Under the pieces are notes generated by a model that did no database searches, was not told the DNA's origin, and saw nothing but the letters and a program-made list of their open reading frames with translations. Below, piece after piece: positions 8,901 to 12,424 of a stretch of 12,424 bases of DNA. Origin of the DNA: an uncultured Planctomycetaceae bacterium (GTDB lineage Bacteria; Planctomycetota; Planctomycetia; Planctomycetales; Planctomycetaceae); NCBI GenBank assembly GCA_903823545.1, contig CAIJTL010001297.1, positions 1 through 12,424 of the forward strand, written 5' to 3'. The first letter of the stretch is position 1; every line of letters starts with the position of its first letter. Made by a program: the position numbers and the translations under genes.

Positions 8901-10365
8901 CTCCCGACGGGTTCGAGAAGATCGGCTGTGTCGGCACTGCGTCACCAAAGCCGGTCATCGGAGGCAACGTGATATTTCCGAGATTGGTCCGCACGGTAAT
9001 ACCACCGGCGGCGAGAACTGCGGTGCTCAACAACTTTTGATCGTTGAACAATCTCAGGTTGTTGCCGTTGATCGGTTTATCGGTCGGACTGCCGTCCAAC
9101 ACGATGAAGCCGTTAGTCGGAATGTTGGTAAACGTTGTCAGTGAGTTATAAGGATGGGCGAGCGTGCCGTTCGCGCCAGTGGCTGGAGCATCCGGATCAA
9201 CATAGATGATCGAGATGGGAAGTCCGGCGTTCTTGCTGCCTGACTTGCCTCCCGCGGCACCAGCAAAGAGTACTGGAGTCGAAGTGATATCGGTGCGAGT
9301 GTGAGTCTGCACGCGGTAGCTACGATTGACCGTCATCAGCATCTTGTCTTCAACCGCTTTCGGTCGGAACCAAGTGCGTGCTCGACCATCGGGCAAAGAC
9401 CACTGCATGCCGACCCAAGCATTCGTACCGAAGACTTGATCGTTTGATGCCGTCATGTTGACTCGGAAACTGTCGGTCACGTTCGCTTCAAAGCGAACGC
9501 GTGGCCCTGCAGCAGTCTCGGAAGTCTTGGAGTTACCCGTCTTCGACGCCAACCAGTAGCCACCGACGTAACCATTGATGCCGTAGCGTCCGAGGATTGG
9601 AACCGGTCCACCCATTTCCGCGTCGAGACCGTGGAAGGCCGCTTCGGAAGTGACTCGCTGATTGACCAACAAGCCGTTTGGACCTAAGAACGGAGTTCCG
9701 GTGATGCTCCGAGACAGCTCGTTCGAGTCCGTTCCAAACGGAAGGTAGCCGTTCACTCGCAAGTCCATCCAAGTTCCGAGTGATTCGAAACTGATGCCGG
9801 CTTGCTGGTATGTCTTGTTGTGGCCTGTGTCGTAATCGACCCAGCCAGATATGCCGAACAGACGATTAAGTTCGGAGTCGTAGAAGCGATATCCGACACC
9901 CGCACTAGCAGCACCTCTGCCCGTGTAGGAGGTCAGCCCTTGAGCGTCCACGAACAACACTTCGTGGTCCGAGCCGAGCATGAACGGCAGCAGGAAGTTG
10001 AAATTCACCTCGCCGTTATCCACGCCGATGCGATCGTTCAAAATCGTGCCGACATCAAACCGTGGCCCGATGGCATCGCGGCGAGAGTTTCTCAGCGTGT
10101 CATACGCTGGCGGCAGGGCCGGATTGTTGGGCCGGATGTAGTTGTACCCCGGATCCATTGGCGGGTATGGGGATGGCGACAATGACATCACCCCCTCCGA
10201 TTCTGGAGTGACCGCCAAACCTGGATTCGGCGGTGGGACCGGTTCAGGTCCGCCACCAACACGGGAGACGCCCTCTTGGGCATCCGAATTTGAAATCGAT
10301 GTCACGCCGGTTAAGGCTGAGACTAGCAGCAGATTCCGCCAGAATCTCGCACGCTTCATGTTCAT
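2911..10365 (-). CDS. Giant inverse-autotransporter-like surface protein with beta-helix passenger and EF-hand-like loop clusters
   Basis: The ATG at 10365 (or the next at 10359) gives about 2,484 residues with no frameshift; an in-frame GTG at 10410 would put 15 residues before the signal peptide and is less likely. Residues 1-29 are a signal peptide (MNMKRARFWRNLLLV, cleavage near SDA/QE). Residues 30-100 are proline-rich. Residues about 110-335 resemble the inverse autotransporter (intimin/invasin) beta-domain, with alternating strands such as GVGYRFYD, GISGWVDYD and LRVNGYLPFG. A linker follows, then IIYVDPDAPATGANGTLAHPY (from about 386), the usual opening of a parallel beta-helix. From there to about 2130 are coils of the type NTV-NNNGDGVVL. 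Six clusters of EF-hand-like loops (DxNxNGxLDxxE) interrupt the helix at 674-697, 716-739, 808-831, 978-1000, 1268-1344 and 1475-1522. Residues about 2140-2484 are a separate unrecognised domain ending PPPTTFDSFRDFRFR. There are no cysteines. Likely role: the barrel sits in the outer membrane and the passenger is displayed outside as an adhesin or stalk; the ligand cannot be told. Confidence 0.85.
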   Translation of the reverse strand: MNMKRARFWRNLLLVSALTGVTSISNSDAQEGVSRVGGGPEPVPPPNPGLAVTPESEGVMSLSPSPYPPMDPGYNYIRPNNPALPPAYDTLRNSRRDAIGPRFDVGTILNDRIGVDNGEVNFNFLLPFMLGSDHEVLFVDAQGLTSYTGRGAASAGVGYRFYDSELNRLFGISGWVDYDTGHNKTYQQAGISFESLGTWMDLRVNGYLPFGTDSNELSRSITGTPFLGPNGLLVNQRVTSEAAFHGLDAEMGGPVPILGRYGINGYVGGYWLASKTGNSKTSETAAGPRVRFEANVTDSFRVNMTASNDQVFGTNAWVGMQWSLPDGRARTWFRPKAVEDKMLMTVNRSYRVQTHTRTDITSTPVLFAGAAGGKSGSKNAGLPISIIYVDPDAPATGANGTLAHPYNSLTTFTNIPTNGFIVLDGSPTDKPINGNNLRLFNDQKLLSTAVLAAGGITVRTNLGNITLPPMTGFGDAVPTQPIFSNPSGGNLVTLAGNNTEVAGITFDGATKNSSIPNSNGIVGSGITNFNIHHNSFLNYRDGVALTNANGIGLFQSNTMTGLAGVSNDGFRVTNSIPNTNGAGLLDLSINAYTTPTNITGTPTVVLSTSPNSISGNDGAGIRVTARNRAEINARVVGNTVNNNGDGVVLDAAANRGIVHASVIGNTLNGNRGEDRNNNGILDPGEDLNGDSLLTKGSGLKLLSNTGTLDAATVGEDTNRNGILDAGEDRNNNGQLDGGYVIHNNRVTNSNGDGIAVNGTNNGNINLIVTQNLIGDPNDRTSGNAGRGLAITGDSGIINAHIGFLSTEDVNFNGVLDPGEDVNGNGTLDLADPADGNFFIANQAGGLLVDLSGTATGNISTFNNVVGNGNGSLLFQINGATLDGDTTGLPFSFTNTSQRGINLNNLNWDLAPAGLAFNTLTGDTDAQDFTVSQATVTATGLTSVNTNTTSTGVAGTTNLIYPVADQAQALALQYSTFGSFNGKLDQGEDRNGNGVLDPGEDRPQAFAFNIDVDSFPTPPVIERLIGSDFIGSTVNATFSSGHALSGTFQAVPGNPLAAQFIPNAPIGVVTNLVTGPGIEMRASGTSVLNNPTIVGNDIRFQQGGGIVVTATEDAQINNLSIQNNIVLNNGVTSNTGVISGGGVNVNTLNATTASVTGSIVNNSISDNFGPGISLNANSGTVNILEIDGNSLANNTNGISLSTLNNGTVTTRVTNNRISGSTQNGFVTSADFGTINVNQFTNNVISASGRNGIQLGASNGGVLNLGVTEDINLNGILDAGEDVNGNGLLDLGFAGKTEDLNNNGRLDLSEDTNGNGLLDTNEDTNGNGLLDLSEDTNGNGRLDVGNLLTNNAGNGIFVTGTSGLFNLGTISGLTIDNTVNGTGGIVIDITDSVLTGQFLGNTVTGSATNLAAGPGLSMTATNGTFDISIGGPNATDRNTFLNNAGAGISLIAQNAATGRFFIENNLINGTRNDLGEDLNGNGVLDPSEDLDGDGTLDATEDANGNGFLDLAEDVNGNGILDAANTPFAGEGIYIATRGVNSLATANGSIFDSLIINNVIGNTATTINTTLGNFSHGINFDITKETSLTNLMIGGNTVANNGGDGINFNRRDNSIVQGVSIFGNDFFNNGNSLGSGIGGNGINISAFDGGSSLTTFDIQQNNISTNALNGVSLNVQGDARLNVDLTHNVIDANGTRGTLTQMNGIITNEIFNDPTDLRQIGGTWLANRITNNRGYGAQLNATTTNIFTEAIPGIQHSELSINGNLIDRNGLDGIEFNGGGTLTIDSNTITNNGQNAANPLVNQQLASGDTLEDDNNNGIDIQSVMRDKVLGIVVAQTTAPESAPQPQTASPMVVNINRNIIQGNLGDGLEIRHANNPAASHDAPLHPGSESMSVTVRENTIESNLGRGVDILNQGGRRTPQTVDTNANSSASVTNQFSPNDTTVRLIDNKVASNGQEGIYVVNTSSLSEVQSGLAPFLPASSALISTHGMDASGSIDAVPRLALEVENNTIIKNGQALSAAAQGTLTGSGLVIRVGTADSASVNPVSADFAIGDSLTTPFDISQPGGVVAKVTNNTFEGNLGSDVYIESFTSTPTGGTQPAISRLDMIFQNNTGDSLDVTNFGASYNGATRTNAQRASGVVQLPGGVTEIYGRVVGVQGSSINGGPNNGAPTRSTFFVSDLLDPNNSFLDDRAQIYVGQTLEFTNGIDAGPINQYSGTSALSLTLGLPTSISLNNPLATAPSLGDAFQIQLSQRTIFDAVFFSVDPRQNVNAAPLNSAQTQALFPTNSLNVGARINFLDDPNITTPEPVINQQTTLTNNWALTNGQVGNLAGALTNPNKFHVQGGVAVDNVAANPGAGEGPVFSPTLQVTSTQTLQVASGLAAAPRDGNLFVITGVQAGTGASTLRVNGAKVAGGAGVDTNNFRTRADSFQERISLAANATQTTELPFEWGQLPDQNVTGVLNFFTPLTPLAPPPTTFDSFRDFRFR
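5800..5943 (-). repeat. Four tandem EF-hand-like calcium-binding loops (coding)
   Basis: Within the giant gene (residues 1475-1522), four 12-residue loops follow one another without spacers: DLNGNGVLDPSE, DLDGDGTLDATE, DANGNGFLDLAE and DVNGNGILDAAN. The ligand positions 1, 3, 5, 9 and 12 of an EF-hand loop are Asp/Asn/Glu in the first three; the fourth lacks the position-12 Glu. Ca2+ binding is inferred from these residues. Confidence 0.85.
6334..6564 (-). repeat. Six EF-hand-like calcium-binding loops, partly a 36-bp tandem DNA repeat (coding)
   Basis: Residues 1268-1344 of the giant protein carry DINLNGILDAGE and DVNGNGLLDLGF. After the spacer AGKTE come DLNNNGRLDLSE, DTNGNGLLDTNE, DTNGNGLLDLSE and DTNGNGRLDVGN, head to tail. 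At DNA level three 36-bp units, 6359-6394, 6395-6430 and 6431-6466, are close copies; the first two differ at 7 of 36 positions. This is the longest loop cluster in the protein. Confidence 0.9.
7366..7434 (-). repeat. EF-hand-like loop cluster (coding)
   Basis: Residues 978-1000 of the giant protein hold one half-loop (SFNGKLDQGE), then one complete loop, DRNGNGVLDPGE, ending in a further Asp. It lies in a stretch poor in beta-helix coil signature, between LALQYSTF and AFAFNIDV. Confidence 0.75.
7873..7944 (-). repeat. Pair of EF-hand-like loops (coding)
   Basis: Residues 808-831 of the giant protein are DVNFNGVLDPGE then DVNGNGTLDLAD. The first is complete; in the second, position 12 is Asp. 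The pair is inserted between two beta-helix coils (NAHIGFLSTE before, FFIANQAGGLLV after). Confidence 0.8.
8149..8220 (-). repeat. Pair of EF-hand-like loops (coding)
   Basis: Residues 716-739 of the giant protein are DTNRNGILDAGE then DRNNNGQLDGGY. The second lacks the position-12 acid. The pair leads straight into the coil YVIHNNRVTNSNGDGI. It sits 18 residues after the previous pair. Confidence 0.8.
8275..8346 (-). repeat. One complete and one degenerate EF-hand-like loop (coding)
   Basis: Residues 674-697 of the giant protein are DRNNNGILDPGE, complete, then DLNGDSLLTKGS, which keeps positions 1, 3 and 5 but has lost the glycine at 6 and the acids at 9 and 12. It is the most N-terminal of the six clusters. 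Confidence 0.75.
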
Positions 10366-10426
10366 GGTCGTTCCACTCGGTTCAGCGGGTCGGGGGGGAG
10401 ATAACCGCACAGCCGTCTTGGGAAGA

Positions 10427-10527
10427 TGTGGTAACTCTTCCGATTTTGACGGTTACTCAGATTTTTCGGCGAATGCCGGTTGTTGAGTTGAGCAGAACTG
10501 AAACAAATTGTGAAACTTTTCCGATTT
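10427..10527. promoter_or_regulatory. Two near-identical ~20-bp direct repeats upstream of the giant gene
   Basis: Bases 10427-10447 (TGTGGTAACTCTTCCGATTTT) and 10507-10527 share TGTG..AACT.TTCCGATTT, differing by one gap and a few substitutions, and lie 80 bp apart start to start. They sit about 60 and 140 bp upstream of the giant gene's ATG. Paired direct repeats at such spacing could be operator sites. No regulator is known and the role is inference; duplicated filler sequence is the alternative. Confidence 0.4.
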
Positions 10528-10957
10528 CGTTGACCTTTCTGACGGGTGTCCTGTTGGTCGATTTCGCGCAACTTATTGAGGCCCAGTAGGTTTTGCCGTA
10601 TTTCGACGAGATGTATCGCAGATGACTCAGTTTTCGCTAAGCGTTTAAATATCCTGGTTTTCCAACGAAGCCGAGTTGCGGTGTTTTCACGGCATGGGGA
10701 CCGGTCGGCCTGATTTTGTAGAAAACCGTCTCGCGAATGTTGCGGAAGTGCATTGAGGGCAACTAACCGATAAATCGCGATTCCTCTTTCAGGGCCTCCC
10801 ATTGATGGCAATTCCGCTGACAGAGTTTTTTCTTGCCCTGTTTGAGTGGGGAATTTTTCGCTTCAACGCTGTATCTTGTGACCGGCACCCGAAGTGGCTG
10901 AATAAACAACTGCGGTATGTGATCCGCAAACTGGCTTCGGTAGATCAACTTAGAGAC

Positions 10958-10963
10958 AGGGGA
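10958..10963 (+). promoter_or_regulatory. Shine-Dalgarno AGGGGA that fixes the lipoprotein start
   Basis: AGGGGA lies six bases before the ATG at 10970. It favours that ATG over upstream in-frame starts (from 10802), which would add 56 residues before an otherwise good lipoprotein signal peptide. Confidence 0.75.
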
Positions 10964-10969
10964 ATTGCG

Positions 10970-11254
10970 ATGAAGAATTTGTTGGCATTTTTGGGCTGTG
11001 GCGTGTTGGCATTGGCGATTGGTTGTGCACCAGAAGCACCGAAGACCACAGCTCCAGCAATGGATCCCGGCAAGATGACTGAGATGATGAAGGGTGCTGC
11101 GGCCACGCCTGCAGCGGCTGAGGGCGAGAAGGCTGCCGCCGAGGGTGAGAAGAAGGAAGAGGCTAAAGAAGAAGCCAAGCCTGAAGAGAAGAAAGAAGAA
11201 GCCAAGCCAGAAGAGAAGAAAGAGGAAGCCAAGCCAGAAGAGAAGAAGGAATAG
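10970..11254 (+). CDS. Small lipoprotein with EEAKPEEKK tandem repeats
   Basis: This 94-residue protein starts MKNLLAFLGCGVLALAIGC: a lysine, a hydrophobic stretch and a lipobox-like A-I-G-C with the likely lipidated cysteine at residue 19. The next 40 residues are Ala/Pro-rich with a KMTEMMKG segment. From about residue 50 only Ala, Glu, Lys, Gly and Pro occur, and residues 67-93 are three exact copies of EEAKPEEKK, followed by a final Glu. The DNA shows three 27-bp units (11168-11194, 11195-11221, 11222-11248) that differ only at synonymous bases. The mature protein is probably a membrane-anchored, highly charged, extended or helical tail in the periplasm or on the cell surface. No enzymatic domain is present and I do not recognise the family. 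It is a single-gene unit, with an SD just before it and a strong terminator after it, and is divergent from the giant gene. Confidence 0.85.
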   Translation: MKNLLAFLGCGVLALAIGCAPEAPKTTAPAMDPGKMTEMMKGAAATPAAAEGEKAAAEGEKKEEAKEEAKPEEKKEEAKPEEKKEEAKPEEKKE

Positions 11255-11294
11255 TTGTAGGCGCAATCCTGCTTGTAAAAACTGCAGTCAATGG

Positions 11295-11329
11295 AAAGCC
11301 CTCGAACGACTTTGTTCGAGGGCTTTTTT
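11295..11329 (+). terminator. Rho-independent terminator of the lipoprotein gene
   Basis: AAAGCCCTCGAAC (11295-11307) pairs perfectly with GTTCGAGGGCTTT (11314-11326) across the loop GACTTT. The stem runs straight into a T-tract ending at 11329. It lies 40 bases after the lipoprotein stop codon. Confidence 0.95.
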
Positions 11330-11461
11330 GTTTTCAACCGGTGATCCTGAATGGGAGCGGGATGCTTGCTGATCTGGCTAATGGGCACTGCAATACGTGC
11401 CGGGATTGGTTATCCGCTCGATCCTTTGAGAATTCACCGTCGTCGTTTTCGGGAGACACTC

Positions 11462-12424
11462 ATGTTGAATGGCTTGGTGTTTGGAACTCGCAGGACGTGG
11501 CTGGCTTTGGCCGGTTGTGTGCTTTCATGCCAGTTGACGGTTTCATCAACAATCGGTTTCGCGCAAGAAGGTGAACCGCTACCGGGAACTAAGAAGCTGG
11601 AAATGACCGATCCGCTGGATGTGGTGATGGTCAACGGCATCGACAAGTTCGCATTGCGTGAACTGGCGGATTCACCGAAACGCCGCGACGCTCAGTGGAA
11701 GCGGGATTACTCATCAGCCGAGGCTTACGCAAAGAGCGTGGCTCCGAACCGGCAAAGATTGCTGACCAATATCGGTGCCGTTGATCCGCGCGTGCCAAAC
11801 GCTGCGATCGAATTGCTCACGACGACCGAGCGTGGATCGAAGGTCGCGGAAGGGGACAGCTACGAAGTTCATGCCGTGCGCTGGCGAGCCCTTGACGGGA
11901 TCGCCGCCGAGGGTTTGTTGTTGCAACCCAAGAAAGCGATCACGGGTCGCGCGATCGTGTTGCCGGATGCCGACTGGACGCCGGAGCAATTCTGCGGACT
12001 CGTCGCCGGTGTTGATCCGAAGTCACAGATTCCGAAGCGTCTGGCGGAGAACGGCGTGCAAGTCCTCGTGCCGACGTTGATCAGCCGGGACGACACGTTC
12101 TCAGGCAGCCCGTATGTCGCCTTCACGAATCAGCCGCATCGCGAATACGTCTATCGCATGGCGTTCGAAATGGGCCGACACGTCATCGGATACGAAGTCC
12201 AGAAAGTGCTCGCGGCGGTCGACATCTTCACGCGATTGAACGAATCCGAAAAACGCGACCTCGCGATCGGCGTCGCCGGCGTCGGTGAAGGCGGTTTGCT
12301 CGCGCTCTTTTCCGGGGCAGCCGATTCGCGGATCGACGCGGTGTTTGTCTCCGGCTACTTCCAGCAACGTGAGGCGGTTTGGGAAGAGCCGATCTATCGC
12401 AACGTCTGGGCGCAGCTCACCGAG
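11462..12424 (+). CDS. Exported alpha/beta-hydrolase-like protein lacking the usual nucleophile Ser, 3' end beyond window
   Basis: The frame is open from ATG 11462 to the window edge (321 codons, no stop). GGGAG at 11451-11455 lies six bases upstream. Residues 1-34 are a signal peptide (MLNGLVFGTRRTWLALAGCV, cleavage near GFAQ/EGE). The body shows strands typical of an alpha/beta-hydrolase: AEGLLLQPK, GRAIVLPDADWTPEQF, VQVLVPTL, and an AIGVAGVGEGGLLALFSGA strand-turn-helix at about 268-286. A lid-like SGYFQQREAVWEEPIYRNVW follows, near the end of the visible part. This arrangement resembles exported planctomycete esterase-like or acetyl-xylan-esterase-like proteins. At the nucleophile elbow G-x-Ser-x-G, the sequence is G273-V-G275-E-G277, so the serine seems to be replaced by glycine. 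The catalytic Asp and His would lie beyond the window. It may be an inactive relative, or use a different residue; the substrate cannot be told. Confidence 0.75.
   Translation, partial: MLNGLVFGTRRTWLALAGCVLSCQLTVSSTIGFAQEGEPLPGTKKLEMTDPLDVVMVNGIDKFALRELADSPKRRDAQWKRDYSSAEAYAKSVAPNRQRLLTNIGAVDPRVPNAAIELLTTTERGSKVAEGDSYEVHAVRWRALDGIAAEGLLLQPKKAITGRAIVLPDADWTPEQFCGLVAGVDPKSQIPKRLAENGVQVLVPTLISRDDTFSGSPYVAFTNQPHREYVYRMAFEMGRHVIGYEVQKVLAAVDIFTRLNESEKRDLAIGVAGVGEGGLLALFSGAADSRIDAVFVSGYFQQREAVWEEPIYRNVWAQLTE

Larger units (their letters stand above)
10366..10969. other. Divergent intergenic region with paired direct repeats
   Basis: These 604 bases separate the starts of the giant gene (minus) and the lipoprotein gene (plus), so both promoters should be here. 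I cannot point to a convincing -35/-10 pair for either. A 20-bp direct repeat is listed separately. Open frames here (for example minus-strand 10362-10811) show no recognisable protein features and I treat them as chance. The giant gene has only a weak GGAA ahead of its ATG. Confidence 0.6.

Noticed and set aside
10362..10811. A 149-codon minus-strand frame upstream of the giant gene
   Set aside because: It overlaps the giant gene's start, has no good ribosome binding site and shows no domain or signal peptide.
10802..10969. An in-frame upstream extension of the lipoprotein gene
   Set aside because: It would bury the lipoprotein signal peptide, and the Shine-Dalgarno sequence is placed for the ATG at 10970.

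Overview
The window looks like a chromosomal segment from a Gram-negative-type bacterium, most likely a planctomycete. No marker gene proves this. The assignment rests on moderate GC content, a very large exported beta-helix protein with back-to-back EF-hand-like loops, several secreted proteins of unknown function, and long intergenic regions filled with GC-rich palindromic repeats. There are no tRNA, rRNA, CRISPR or transposase genes that I can see.

Layout. Bases 1-738 hold a divergent pair: a CinA C-terminal-like protein (minus strand, its 3' end beyond the window) and a small YacG-type zinc protein (plus strand). Bases 739-1288 are intergenic and hold three blocks of repeats. Bases 1289-2452 (minus) encode an exported protein of unknown role with a possible STN/secretin-type C-terminal fold. 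Bases 2453-2910 hold a 202-bp inverted-repeat element built from small hairpins, and the intrinsic terminator of the next gene. Bases 2911-10365 (minus) are one uninterrupted 7.5-kb gene for a protein of about 2,484 residues: signal peptide, inverse-autotransporter-like beta-barrel, then a long right-handed beta-helix passenger with six clusters of calcium-binding-type loops. Bases 10366-10969 are a divergent intergenic region with a pair of near-identical 20-bp direct repeats. Bases 10970-11254 (plus) encode a small repeat-bearing lipoprotein, followed by a textbook terminator. Bases 11462-12424 (plus) are the first 321 codons of an exported alpha/beta-hydrolase-like protein that seems to lack the usual nucleophile serine.

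How the genes relate. Four of the six genes encode exported proteins, so the theme is the cell envelope. The giant protein probably forms its own outer-membrane pore and displays a Ca2+-binding beta-helical stalk on the cell surface. The 387-residue exported protein follows it on the same strand, but a terminator and a repeat element lie between them, so they are probably separate transcripts. No operon linking the genes can be shown. The most unusual material is the giant surface protein (architecture, loop arrays, cysteine absence, internal base-composition shift) and the structured intergenic elements, one of which shows compensatory base changes between its two ends.
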